From NCBI GenBank assembly GCA_004380135.1, contig QXCR01000022.1, forward strand, positions 1 to 64,000: a DNA stretch of 64,000 bases, in the 5' to 3' direction. The stretch comes from Stemphylium vesicarium (lineage: Eukaryota > Ascomycota > Dothideomycetes > Pleosporales > Pleosporaceae). The position numbers and the translations under genes were made by a program. This document shows, piece by piece, positions 9,910-21,400 of this stretch. The notes under the pieces are model-generated. The model was not told the origin of the DNA and did not search any database. It saw only the letters and a list, made by a program, of their open reading frames with translations. How positions within the stretch are numbered: position 1 is the stretch's first letter; each line of letters starts with the position of its first letter.

Positions 9910-12617
9910 GGACACTTTCTGAGTCAAACGGGACTTCTCTTGTTTCCGCCTCACGAAAACACACCAGTAAAAGTTGTTTGCCTTGCAGACATGTGAAGAC
10001 GTTCTCAAAACACAAGACCAAAAATACAATCAGAAAGTGCGATGTTGGAGCAGAGCTGTTGCTCCAATTCAAACCCAGGAAACTCATAAAGACGAATACA
10101 GTTTTATCGCAAGCCCCTGGGGGTTAAAAACTTTATACTCAAAAGCGTAGAGTTGCATCAAACATGCAAGATAGTGGCGACGTCGTGTAGGCTGGCACAT
10201 CCGACCCGGGTGATCAGGGTAGAACAGAGAGAAGTATATCAATACACTCCACATATCTTGAGGAGCTTTCTCTCTCCCAAACCACACGTGGACTTCAAAT
10301 GGATTCGAGGAAAAGTCATGTGGAGTGTCCGTTTGCTTGGATGACTTAAAAAAAAGGGTAATTTTCCAGATTATGTCTGCGGAGCCCTCCCCGCTACTTG
10401 CGAGACATAGTCTCTCAACTTCTAAAACTAAGAATGCCCGATTTGTCTGTCATTGGCTTTGAGGTGTTGCAGAGCATGTAGACGCAGGGTGTTTGACGTA
10501 TTCAGATGCTATATCATTGCTGAGCTGCAGTACAAAAGTCGACGCAGCAAAGGATGTGTGTTGTGTTGAATGCAGACTTTACGCGGACTTTAACCGCGTG
10601 CTTCTGCTTTTCTAGCATGACTTGGAACTAGACAGCATCAAATACAAACCATTCAAGATCTTGATGCTGCATGATTGCATGGCGATGCAGACTCATCTAA
10701 ATACTCGCAACGCAGTCCTTGAGTCGCGAGCCAAGTCGCGACATACGACAGCGCAATGGCCACATCGTATATGGTGTTTCAGAATGCTTCCAGCCTCGTA
10801 TGCACTGGCTCCAGATTTTGGCGAGTTCGACGACGTCTTGTAGGCAATTCAGAACGTTATAGTGTTCGGATCACTTCATGATCCATATCTGCCGCGCGTT
10901 GTTGGACTCCAGCCCGGGGTGTCGCTTTAACCTGGAAAACCGGCTCTCTTCCACATTGTACGAAACCCAACTCCTCCAGGACGCATACTCTGGATGAGGA
11001 GGTTAGGTGAGCTTACGGGAAGTACCGCATACTCTCAATGTACATTCCGCCAATAGCCTACACTAGCGGTGCAGCTGCAGATACTTTGTAATCGCACCTT
11101 CTTCCCCCGAGGTCGATTGTAAATGCATTGACACATGGTTCCCGGACGATACCGCATGCGTTTTCTTCGGACCTTCTCCCCTGAGAGGTAGTGTCGGTAG
11201 CTATGCGCCCGTATGCGCCGACCTTCCTATTCATGCCCAGTAAAGGCTCTTCGTAGTGCTTGGCCAAAAGTGCATTAGTGTAGCGTAATTTTGTACCAAA
11301 GAATTACGTCGGCGGTGGAAATCTCAGGAGTTCCACTCTACCATGGTACATGCAGCCATATGAGGAATTTCGCAGCGAGTCCAGACGTTTCGTCGAAGGG
11401 ATACTCCTTCGGGACCGAGTTTCTCCTGTGTTATCTTTACAAGTCATGGTGTTGGCAGTCTCCACGTGCGAGTTACTCCTTTAAGCGCCGAGCAGATCTG
11501 ATCGCTCGCTTCACGGGAAAGTAAGCGCCTTGAAACGAGCGAAAAAGCAGAAAATATCTTGCGTGAAACGGTCCGATGGTCGGGTGGAGATCTGCTAAGG
11601 CTCCAGTATAAGGTACCTGACAGAAGCGCTCGGCTGCTGCACCGAAGCTCGTCGGCGCCCACATGTCAAACACGAGATTCGCGAGGCACGTCACTAAGCC
11701 AGTCATATGGCGAAGTTGGTGGGATGATCGGGCACCCCGACACATTCAAGAACAAAGGTCGAGACTTTTCACATTCACGCGGCGGCATCCACCTCGGCGT
11801 TCAAAGATCAACACGGAAAGCAAGGGAGAACATCCATCTGCCGTGTTGGGACGCTACGTGAAAATGCCAAAGACTCAAGCGAGCAGTCGCTCGCGGCATG
11901 TATCAAGCGCCCGTCTCAATGGCCCGGCATACGTTCCTTATGGCTAGCGGAAGATTGCAGCCCGGCAAGGGCTAATTGGTAACTGATTCGCGCGCGCGTG
12001 TGAATGATGATTGGTAGACGTAAAATGATTATTGTTGTTATAACAAAAAGTAAGGTTCTGGTTGCCGGGTACGAGCTGTCTGTAAAAGCAACGTCGCAGT
12101 GATGACATCCGGCAGTGCCGATCAAAGGTGAGCGCCTCTAGAATTGTGGTCTCGATGACAGCATACCCAGGCAGTCCGTAGGTAGGATGTGAGCTGGACG
12201 AGACGGAACGGGGCAGATCGGCAGCGGGACGTTGATTTTGCGATGGGCGCCTTACCAGAAGCATGTTAGTGTCGCCCGCTAGAAGCCAGTTTGCAGGTCC
12301 AGATCATCCAGCAACGTCCTCCATTCGGCGTCCATTACCAAAACTTGTTCCTGCGCTGTACCTGCGCAGACATCCAGCCTAGACATGGATGCTGCGTTAG
12401 ATGGCCTCAACGTCCCTCCTAACCACAACCCCACCCACTGCAACGCAAAGCTTTCTCGTGCATATGCCGCGGAACTCAACGTGGCTCCAGCGACTCGGCG
12501 ACCGAGGATGCACCGTCAGTAACGTGATTCGACAGCCACCCGAGAGGTAATTTCCACAAAGACTTGGCTACTGTAGCCCTACCATGATTGACGAATGGTC
12601 AAACCCCACAGCCGGCG

Positions 12618-12637
12618 CCGTCAGACCGGGCTGACGG
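12618..12637. repeat. Inverted repeat upstream of GH128 gene
   Basis: CCGTCAG (12618-12624) and CTGACGG (12631-12637) are perfect inverted copies with a 6-nt loop. The repeat lies about 350 bp upstream of the GH128 start, so it could be a dimeric regulator site or merely a hairpin. Confidence 0.4.
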
Positions 12638-12841
12638 GGCTGGCGGGATAGGTGATCCATAATCTTATCACACGTGTGGATTTTTCTTCGGGGTTGGCAT
12701 GCAGTCTTGGGTGAAACGCTGCTGTGCCTGGGCAAATATGACCGCCGAGCGTGACTACGCCATGCGCTGTCCTGCACCTAGTGTGGGCCCTCCCAGGGCG
12801 TTAGGTTTGGGCCTGCAAAGACGCCTCGTGTAATCTCATTG

Positions 12842-12852
12842 AATATAAGTAT
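12842..12852 (+). promoter_or_regulatory. TATA box of the GH128 gene
   Basis: AATATAAGTAT lies about 140 bp before the ATG at 12987. It is followed by a CA/CT-rich leader without upstream ATGs, as in well-expressed fungal secreted-enzyme genes. Confidence 0.5.
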
Positions 12853-12986
12853 GGCCCTGGCCGCCAACACCGAATATTCAGCTCAGCATCCAGCACTCAG
12901 TCTCTTTTTTGACAAGCCTGTCTAAATCACGCTCTCTTTAGCACCCACATTCATTCTCTGACTCTGTCAGTTTTCACTCATTCACT

Positions 12987-13802
12987 ATGCTTACCTCCAC
13001 CTTCATTATGGCCCTTGCTGGCCTCTCCACCTTGATTGAGGCATCTCCAATCCTGCCCCGCGGCACTGGAAGCAAGCGTGGCCTTGCCTTTCCCAAGCAA
13101 GATGACAAGGGTGTTGCCGGTTCCAAATACACCCATAGCTTTGCCGGCAGCAACAAGATCTCCTGGATGTACGACTGGGAGGCTGTCATCGATGGCGAGG
13201 CCCTTGATCTCGAATATGTGCCTCTCCTGCACAGCAACCAAGAATGGTGCGCTTCAACATGGACCAACAACGTCGCCAATGCCCGCAAGAATTACAAAGT
13301 CACCTCCCTTCTCAGCTTCAACGAGCCTGACGAAAGCGGTGCTGGAGGCTCCAACATGGATGTCGGAACTGCTGTCGAAACCCACCGCAAGCTCATCCAG
13401 CCCTTTGCTGGTGATCTCCGCATCGGTTCGCCCGCCGTCACCAACGGCAACGAACCCGGCAAGGGAATCAACTGGCTCAAGTCCTTCATGAGCGGCTGCA
13501 GCGACTGCAAGATCGACTTCGTCGTTGCCCACTACTACGCCTGGGACAAGGCCGAGGACTTCAAGAACTACCTCCGCAAGTTCCACGACACCTTCAACAA
13601 GCCCGTCTGGGTCACCGAGTTTGGTGTTACATCTGGCGACGCCGAAAACTTCCTCAAGGAGGTCCTTCCCTGGATGGACGCTCAGCCATGGATCGAGCGC
13701 TACGCTTACCACATGGCCGCTCCTAGCACCGACTCCCAGTTTTTGATCAAGCCTGATGGCTCTGGTCTTTCTGCTGCGGGACAGGCGTACGCTTCTGTCT
13801 AA
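12987..13802 (+). CDS. Secreted GH128 endo-beta-1,3-glucanase (Asl1-like)
   Basis: A single exon of 271 residues. The N-terminus is a signal peptide (about residues 1-19, cleavage near EAS-PIL), followed by a possible Lys-Arg processing site (SKR, about 29-31). The remainder is one catalytic (beta/alpha) barrel of the Glyco_hydro_cc / alkali-sensitive-linkage protein type. Seen: SFNEPDE with the likely acid/base Glu at about 113, a conserved HYYAW strand, and WVTEFGV with the likely nucleophile Glu at about 211. There is no C-terminal GPI signal, so the enzyme is probably free in the wall or medium and acts on beta-1,3-glucan. The large antisense frame on the other strand is a shadow of its regular codon use. 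Confidence 0.93.
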   Translation: MLTSTFIMALAGLSTLIEASPILPRGTGSKRGLAFPKQDDKGVAGSKYTHSFAGSNKISWMYDWEAVIDGEALDLEYVPLLHSNQEWCASTWTNNVANARKNYKVTSLLSFNEPDESGAGGSNMDVGTAVETHRKLIQPFAGDLRIGSPAVTNGNEPGKGINWLKSFMSGCSDCKIDFVVAHYYAWDKAEDFKNYLRKFHDTFNKPVWVTEFGVTSGDAENFLKEVLPWMDAQPWIERYAYHMAAPSTDSQFLIKPDGSGLSAAGQAYASV

Positions 13803-14902
13803 ACGGCTGCATCGCTTGCTGTCTTCAAAGACGCAAATGACGATTTTACGACTTTCTCTTCTACTTCTACTTCTTCTTCAGATACCACCTTTTCACTGTC
13901 TTGTCAATTGAGTTTGACTGTACAGACAGGAATAACATTCATTCATTCAAATTTTGAACCCATGACTTTTGATGTGATGTGCTGTGATTAACATCCTGTG
14001 TGCGTTTATTACGTGTAACCGAGTACGGTGCAGGGACTCCATAACATGCTTATGTAGTGCAAGCGAGGACGGCTTGGGACACGACGTACATGACAAAACA
14101 CCGATCAGATATTCGTGAGACGCCATCGTCCCTGTGATTGTTGCGCAATCAATCTGTGTCTCTCGCTTCCTCGTTGACAGCTGCACACGCACTTTTGGGC
14201 TAGAGATGGCGTTTCACCTTCTAGTACCAAAATTCGACCAAGAGGTTCGGCTATCAGCTTGTGACCATCAACCCGATGCACAAGATTGAACACGCGACTT
14301 ATCTTGTACTTTATCGCTATCGCTATCGCACGTCCAGCTTTGGTCATTCTTCCCACATGTGTCGCAGTCGTCGGGCGTCCATTGCAATATCAGGAAACTC
14401 TAAACGTTAGGAGAGAAGACATGTGTACGAAAGTGTTCAGGAAGACGATCGTTTCACCGGTGGACTGAGAGCAAGGGCTAGGATGGCACTGCATGACAGT
14501 TTGTGCTCCGTTAGCCCGCATGACCCTTTGCGTGCAATCTCGACGTTGAGGTTGTAGATTGTGAGCCGCGAGGGGTGTATTTAGCGGACCTTCTGCAACA
14601 CGAAGATTTCAGTCAGGTATGGAAGGAGCACATGTAATTAACATGCAACGTGTGGTTATGACACAGGGAGAGGTATGTGAGTAGGAAAGAGGAACGAGAA
14701 TTTGACCACCGTAGATAGAGTAGATTCGTTGCAGGCTTCCTTTTCTTGTACATGCTCGAAGGAGCTCAGTCGTCGATAGCTATTACGCAGGTTTATAGTG
14801 TTGAGCTCACTGCATTTTCGACTCTAGCAGGCGGTAAATGCCTTGAACGCTGTCTCTCAAACGGTTTTGTGTATTATATATGATGCATACATTATCAGTA
14901 CA
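13803..14902. other. Convergent spacer GH128 / RAD17
   Basis: This 1.1-kb convergent spacer starts with a pyrimidine-rich 3' region of the GH128 gene. A short TATCGC triplicate lies at 14312-14329. No credible coding frame was seen. Confidence 0.5.
14312..14329. repeat. TATCGC x3 microrepeat
   Basis: Three exact tandem copies of the hexamer TATCGC in a non-coding spacer. Confidence 0.7.
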
Positions 14903-17515
14903 TCAATCCTCAATATCATCATCGCTCAACATTAGACTGGCGCCTTTGTCCACCAGTCCAGATATTGCAGACTCAGGCTCCTGCTCCTTGGTCTCAAACT
15001 TGATCCGTCTTTTCTTCTTCGGTGTCTCTGGAGCTGGCTTGTCCGTGGTCCACTGTTCCTGTTCGCCTGGACCGGCGTCGTGTTCAAGATCGTCATCTTC
15101 GTCACCACCTGACAAAGCATTCCCAGTGAACGCCGTGATTTTCCGAATTTCGCGCACCATTGCAGCTGTAGACGGAGAGGGCATGTGTGACTTGCGCAGT
15201 ATGGTAGTCAGGTAAGGGAGGCGCTCGAGAAGCATCTCGTAGCGAGCTGAACCGCCGCTTCCGAGAAGGACTGGAGTCGATGCGTCATCTTCGGTAGACT
15301 TTGAGCTTTGCGTAGATGTTGGTTGTGAGGATGATGCGTTCCTTCTCCAGGTTTCTACACCTCCGCTAGCCGCTGGTTTCGCTGCACCGGACGCAGTCGA
15401 GAAGAGTTCACCTCGTTGCGCGCGCGATACCCACATTTCCAGCAGGTCTCCTATCTCTTCTTGTTGTTTCCATATCCGGAGCGATGCTGGGTAGTACATG
15501 ACAAACGCATTACCCTTTGCTGCACCAGCATTCGCCCCCTGGCCCTTTGCTTTGATGCCCATGATGCCCGGAGGGGGCGCCACTCGTTTCACAGGATGTG
15601 GCAGGTTGTACAAAAGCCCGCGCACGCTTGTCTGAAAGCACATTTCATCTTGACGTAGATTATCTGCACTCGTCCCTTGAAGATTCCTCCGGCCAGCCCC
15701 GGCACCAAATCGATCCGGAGAAAGAAGATCAGCATCAGAAATAGCTTCTATGCATCCTTCAATGGAATCCATGGTCTCTTCGCTATCGGCACCCCCGCAT
15801 GACAGGACATAGTTTTCATGCAAAGCTGCCACAAAAGTTTGGGTGTCGGTTCCCAGCTCATCAATGAGCGTGTCGACATTTACTTCCGAAGCCTTTGGTC
15901 TTCGCCTTTCCGGAAACCAGTTCGGTGGGTGTGCGACCGGTGCGTTGGGGTTCTCAGCGATTCGCTTGTTGTAAACAACCTTCCCTACAGAATGGAAGAT
16001 ACCCAGAGTGCTCTCTCGCTGCGTCACCATCTGGAGTGACTCTTTCTCGATCTTTGTCATGGGGGTGTCTTTCGGGCCTTTCTTTTTTGTGAAGTTGACT
16101 TTGGCGCCCCAGCCTTCGGCATTGTCGCCACGTAGACATAAGAATTCGAGAGATGAAACTGCGCTCCGGATGTCTCCAAGCTCGGCAAGACGCTGAACTG
16201 CTTGAGGACTCAACGTCCTCTTCCGTCCAGATTTTCTTGCTTCTTTGACAATGATGGTGTCCAGCGCCTTCGTCATGTACGTGGGCGCGATTGGATTGAA
16301 CTCGAGAACTGTCACTCCCGAATGAGTCAAAATCTCAGGCCCTAACAGGCGATGCGCAGTGAAGCTATCAGCTGCTGCCGTGTTGGTAGATAATAGCGTC
16401 TCGGAGATGATCATAACGATAGGAGTCACTAACTGCTCGGGATCGGCTTGGCTTGAGAAGAATGCAGTAGCTGATTGCGTGTTTGCAGCAAGATAATTGA
16501 GGACGGAAGAGCGGAAAGATTGGACGGCCGAAGAAGTACGTGTGAATGTATTCGGAAACTCCTCTACTAGGACCAATTGCTGTTTCCTACCAGTTTGACT
16601 GCTGGGCGAAGCAGTCTGAGTAGCTGGCGCCTGCTTATCAAAGGCCAGGCTACCGAAAGTACCAGTTCTTCTGACAAAGTCTTCGAACTGGGCGGTAGCG
16701 GAGATGAAGCTGTCAGAGGTTGACATGGAACCAGTCGGATTCTTCCACTCATGCACATCTATGTCCAATTCCTTAGAGAGCAGGCTCATAGTGGTAGTCT
16801 TTCCACTGCCAGCGGGGCCTTTGAGTAGCAGCAATCTTTTGCGCGTTTTACCGCTCAGAACATCTGTAAGCCATGTGCGTACATCTGCCACCTTTCTCTT
16901 GTGTACAGCGAGCTCGTCAAGTGACACTGGGCCGTACATTTCAGTCCATGGCCGCCTGTCTTCTGTGTCTTGCCGCGCTGGCTGAGACGATGGCGGTGGA
17001 GTACTACGGGCTCCGCTCGCGGTTCGCAGGAACTTCTGCCTACTAATCACAGCAGGGCCATGGTCTGTTGGTGCTGTCGCCGCGATCGGCCTCTTACGGA
17101 CAGGGAGAGCATTCGAGGGTTTGACGGGTTTGGCATCGTCGTCGTCGTCGGAGTCGAAAATATCATCTCTGTCTTGGATGGATGCGCCGGGCTTTTCGGG
17201 GCTCGGCGTAGGCTGCGACGACTGCGAGCGGGGCACATTACTAAAGAAGGAGGTTATCGGCTTGTATATCGGCTTCGCCTTGGCAGGCGATTTGGCAGGA
17301 GATTTCTTAATAGTAGATGCCTTGGATGGTTTGGGAGATGCTGCACGTGTTTGCGACCGGGTAGGCCTCTTCGTCTCTCCACGCGCCGCCCCGGTCGATT
17401 TGCTTGTTAGTGCGCCCCTCTTGGGAGGCGCGGGAGGCGGTGAAGGTGATTCCTCTGGCTCAGAATCGGATGAAAGCACGACCGGCTTCTTCCGCGCGGC
17501 GCGCAACTTAGCCAT
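14903..17515 (-). CDS. RAD17: Rad17/Rad24-type checkpoint clamp loader
   Basis: A single exon of 870 residues. Rad17 replaces Rfc1 in an RFC-like complex that loads the 9-1-1 clamp at damaged DNA and activates the ATR pathway. Seen: a long basic, Ser/Pro-rich N-terminus containing KPITSFF (about 85-91) and an acidic DSDDDDD run; then the Rad17 signature WTEMYGPVSLDELAVHKRKV (about 190-209); Walker A GPAGSGKTT (about 233-241); the EW motif VHEWKNP; LVLVEEFPN in place of a Walker B DEAD; and FNPIAPTYM, which is a Rad17 hallmark. There is no BRCT domain, which argues against Rfc1. The C-terminus is low-complexity and acidic, ending LSDDDIED. Confidence 0.94.
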   Translation of the reverse strand: MAKLRAARKKPVVLSSDSEPEESPSPPPAPPKRGALTSKSTGAARGETKRPTRSQTRAASPKPSKASTIKKSPAKSPAKAKPIYKPITSFFSNVPRSQSSQPTPSPEKPGASIQDRDDIFDSDDDDDAKPVKPSNALPVRKRPIAATAPTDHGPAVISRQKFLRTASGARSTPPPSSQPARQDTEDRRPWTEMYGPVSLDELAVHKRKVADVRTWLTDVLSGKTRKRLLLLKGPAGSGKTTTMSLLSKELDIDVHEWKNPTGSMSTSDSFISATAQFEDFVRRTGTFGSLAFDKQAPATQTASPSSQTGRKQQLVLVEEFPNTFTRTSSAVQSFRSSVLNYLAANTQSATAFFSSQADPEQLVTPIVMIISETLLSTNTAAADSFTAHRLLGPEILTHSGVTVLEFNPIAPTYMTKALDTIIVKEARKSGRKRTLSPQAVQRLAELGDIRSAVSSLEFLCLRGDNAEGWGAKVNFTKKKGPKDTPMTKIEKESLQMVTQRESTLGIFHSVGKVVYNKRIAENPNAPVAHPPNWFPERRRPKASEVNVDTLIDELGTDTQTFVAALHENYVLSCGGADSEETMDSIEGCIEAISDADLLSPDRFGAGAGRRNLQGTSADNLRQDEMCFQTSVRGLLYNLPHPVKRVAPPPGIMGIKAKGQGANAGAAKGNAFVMYYPASLRIWKQQEEIGDLLEMWVSRAQRGELFSTASGAAKPAASGGVETWRRNASSSQPTSTQSSKSTEDDASTPVLLGSGGSARYEMLLERLPYLTTILRKSHMPSPSTAAMVREIRKITAFTGNALSGGDEDDDLEHDAGPGEQEQWTTDKPAPETPKKKRRIKFETKEQEPESAISGLVDKGASLMLSDDDIED

Positions 17516-18402
17516 GCCGCCCCAAATTGCAGTATCTGAGGGTCAGCCCACTGCACAATGACATTCTCAGAACTAGGCCGGGTTGGGGTGCAAAGTGTGT
17601 GCGCGCGATGTGAGCGGGAGCTGGAGCGAGTCTTCGTCACTACGTCGCGTCGGACGGTCGAGGAAGAGCGCCCGGGCCCAAGCGCGCTAACCGGGAAGTC
17701 AGGTGGGGCGGCAATGTACTGTCTGCTGCCAACGCATCTTCCCATCCTGCACCTTCACACACACCGCTGCTATTTTTCCCGCTAGCCCCCCGCTGTAGCG
17801 CGTCCAGCTCGAGGCTGATATGCAGCTAATACGGCCAACCGCAGTATGCCACAACGCTCTCCCTGTCCTTGCTGCATGATGCTCAAATTTTTGAGCCCCA
17901 GCGCCGTCATCGCATGCACTATCGGTTCGTAGGATTGCTCTGCTTCAGTCCAAGCCGACAGCTGCCTCGTCGCGTTTTCTGTATGCCAGTCCACTGCTGG
18001 CTGTCGTCGTGGTCGTACAGAACGAGATACCAAGCGAGTCGCCTGGATGTCGTGCTCGAAGACACGCGAAACCGCACGCGGTGGCTGGAGGCGCTTCAAC
18101 GGGGGGCACGCAGTTTAGGCCGCTCAAGTCTACGATGAGCTGGCAGTTCCCTGCCACTTTCCAATTGGGCGGAAGCGCGTTTGCAATACGTACTATCCGT
18201 TCCCAAACTTTGCTTTGCTGCATCCCTTATATACTGATTATGCGCGTGCTCAACGTTTTTTGACGTGTTTTTTGCCGTTATGCCATGTTCCCAAGAATCT
18301 AACCCCATCTTCGCGAAGTGCATGCGTTCATTGTGAGAAGGATATCGTTCAGTTTTGAAATTCTTTGCGGTTTCTGTATTGTAGATAGCATTTATCATAG
18401 TC
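17516..18402. promoter_or_regulatory. Divergent promoter region RAD17 / repeat-protein gene
   Basis: An 887-bp spacer between divergent genes. Frames inside it are short and mutually overlapping. No TATA box was recognised. Confidence 0.45.
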
Positions 18403-21400
18403 ATGGCGAAGAAGAAGACAAAAAAGAGCCAGAAACCGGTGGAACCAGCGCCTCCACTTGACAATGTGCCAGCGAACACGGAAGAGCCGTTTCCTGAGGC
18501 GCCTGAAGCCCCGTTGCCATCAGACCCATTAGCCACGGACGCAACGTTCGGGGAGCAGTCAGTGCTATCCGCTTCCCGAGTGGAGACTTTGGAGGGTACG
18601 ATTCCCAAGCCAGTGGAAACGTCCACATCTGCATCTTCAACACACCTCGACAGCGTACACACTATTCCCCACAAGGCTGCAGAGTCGTTGGATACTGAAA
18701 GCGCATCTGCCGCAGAATTAGACCTACCTATGAAGGAGGAGCAGGAAATCGACCCCCGAACAGAAGCGACCGACGCCACAGAATCTGGGACAGCCGACAA
18801 GGTCACCGAGGATCTCCATGCTGCCGCCAATGAGACTGAACACTCAATGATTGATGGATCGGATGAGGAGCCAGAACAACGGCCCGTTTTAGAACAAGAG
18901 ACTTCTATGGCGGAGGATCAAGAGAGCACACAACCAGTCGAAGACCCTGCATCTCCGACGGTGCCTCAAAGGCCAGACCTCATCCAAGATTCTGCCTTAC
19001 CCGAAACGTCACGCGAGGACGTAGAACCTCCAAGCGAACCTATCGCTGCAACGGCGCCCGAAGTAGGGTCCGAAGATTCTGCGCAAAGCGTTCCCACCGA
19101 CAGGGAAGAAACAGTCATCCAGGAAGAGCAGATGGAACCAACCACTGGTGAAGAGCGAGCAGAGTCTCTTCAAACGAAGGAAGGCGACACTGCTACAGCG
19201 TCTGCAGAAGATACAGCTGAGTCAGCACAACCAGTCGAAACGACCGATGATGCTGTTGGCAGCGACCCAGCCGAAGAAACGCCACTGGTACACCAAACAG
19301 AACTTGAGGAACTTCCGGCCACTACCTACGACCCAAAACAATCCAAATCTAACGAGCCATTAAACACAGTAGATGATGAGTCATTACCGCTTCAACCGCT
19401 TGAGGCCTCTACTATGCAGCATGAGTCACTCCTTGAAGTATTATCAACTGCGGATGGTGCCGAACCAACTGGAGAAATTGGTATTGTTCTTGACGAAGAG
19501 GGGACTGGAACTGCTGAAGGATTCAAGGAGGCGCCTGAACCAGAGGAAGAGCGCCGTCATCAAGATGAAGAGGCAGCACAACATGCTCAAGTCGATCAGT
19601 ACATCACGTTAGAAGAGCTTAGAAGATCCATGTTCGTTCCGGATGCCCTGGAGACAAGAGCTGAGGATGATTTGCAGCAGGAGCAGCTAGAAAGATCAGA
19701 CATTGAGAGGATTGAGCGCGAGAGGACAGAGGAAGAGGAGGCGAAGCAGATGATACTACAACAAGAAGCTGAAGCAAAAGATCTGCTAGCGCAGCTGGAG
19801 CAGGAACGGCTTCTGGGCCAGACTCAAAACGAGAACGAAGCAGCGGAACAAGCTCAAACAGAAGTTGAAATCCAGAGAGGGGAACACAAAGAGTCGGAAA
19901 GACTGCAGCGCGAGCGCGTTACTCGCGAAAGCTCTGAGCAAGAAGCTTTAGAGCAAGTAGCTGAGGCGAGGAAGCTATTAGCTTTGATGGAGCAAGAAAG
20001 ACGCGCTATAGAGGCTCAAGAAGAGATCGAAAAGGCCGCGTTTGCAGAACGTGCTAAGAGGGAGAACGAGCAGCTCGAGTACAAGCAAATGCAACGCGAG
20101 AGACTGGAGCAACATCGAAGGGACATGGAAGCTCGGATGGCTGCAGAGGCGGCTGCGAGTGCTCAAAAAGAGGCAGATCAAGTTGCGGCTGCTCGGAGGG
20201 CGATCGAAGAGACATCACGTGATCGAATACCGAACGAGACCACCGAAGCACCTATGCCACCCCCAACAGGTCAGGAACGGCGGCCAGCTGCCGAGCCAGC
20301 ACGTGCTCAAACGCCTCCATCAGCGGGATATGGCGCACACGAACGCTCTCCAGGCCAGTCTGATCGACCTTTTAGATCGTATCGATCTTTCGCGCTACAT
20401 GCACGGAAGCTTCGAACGCAGGAAGCGGGTCCAAACTATCCACCAAAGCCCTACGCAGTATCCCACCTCATAGAGGATGACATACCACCTGCACCAAGTC
20501 CACCCATGAGCAAAGTACGACCGAGGTATGTGAAGTTCGTTTCCCTGTCCTACTCCCACGGCACCCGGCCCTTCCTCGGCAGCCACAACTACATGGTTTT
20601 TGCTCCGAATTGAACACTCTCAATTCACAGGGCTACTCCTAGAACTCTGACGAGCTTTTTTGACTGACTGCCCAACTTCCTGCAGACACGTTCCTACTTT
20701 TGACAGCGACGACGATTCAGAATGTAGTCTAGTACCGAATAGGATAGCGTCTAGGCGTCCATTTAGCGGTGAAGCACATGAAGTGTCGCGGTCCCACATG
20801 GGCCCACATCAACCACGTAGCGGTTTTAGCGGTTTTGCGTCCCGAGTACCTGTCGAGCCGACCTATCCCGCCCCTCCACCAAATTATCATCCCAGCTACT
20901 ATGCCCCGCCATCCCAGCCGCCTCACTACCCAAATCATGGCTACGGTATGAGTCAGCAGGGTTATCCCGCCCCTAACCCCAATCCTTACGGCCCTTCGTC
21001 GCACTCTTCCTCCTCTCCATACCAAGAAACATGGAGCCAATACCCACCTGGGTATCCTCCTTACGGTAGCCCACCCCATCGACAGGACTCCTCGGGCTCT
21101 AGAGATTATCCTTTACATGCTTTAGAGGGCCGACCTGCAATCGAAGACGGGTCTGGTGACGTTTTCTCACGCATCGCGCAGACTATTCCTGATTTGCACG
21201 TGCTGCTTGCACGCTACAAAGAAACTCACAGTCAGCTGAGCGTTAGGGAAGACTTGCTTCGCCGAGCAAGCGCAGAGAAAGAGGAGAAGCTGAGAGCAAA
21301 GGATGGTGAGATTTTTGAGTTGAAAGAGAAGATTCGCACCTTGGAGAATAGGCATTCAGCCGAGGCAAATCGACTACACTTCCAGGTTGGTAATTTGGAG

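Larger units (their letters stand above)
8121..12986. other. Gene-poor block (4.9 kb)
   Basis: No open frame here has convincing coding character; the longest are about 120 codons, mostly Ser/Leu/Pro rich and overlapping in several frames. The left part (8.4-9.9 kb) has repeated TATA-like boxes followed by pyrimidine tracts (separate entry). A 7-bp inverted repeat CGTAATT/AATTACG lies at 11284-11308, and a stronger CCGTCAG/CTGACGG hairpin at 12618-12637. No transposase or reverse-transcriptase motif was found. Confidence 0.55.

Noticed and set aside
13254..13712. 152-codon frame antisense to the GH128 gene
   Set aside because: It mirrors the strong codon bias of the GH128 exon, has Val/Leu-rich low-information sequence and no own promoter or domain.
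14903..17515. RFC1 as the identity of the large clamp loader
   Set aside because: No BRCT domain, and VHEWKNP plus FNPIAPTYM are Rad17 features.
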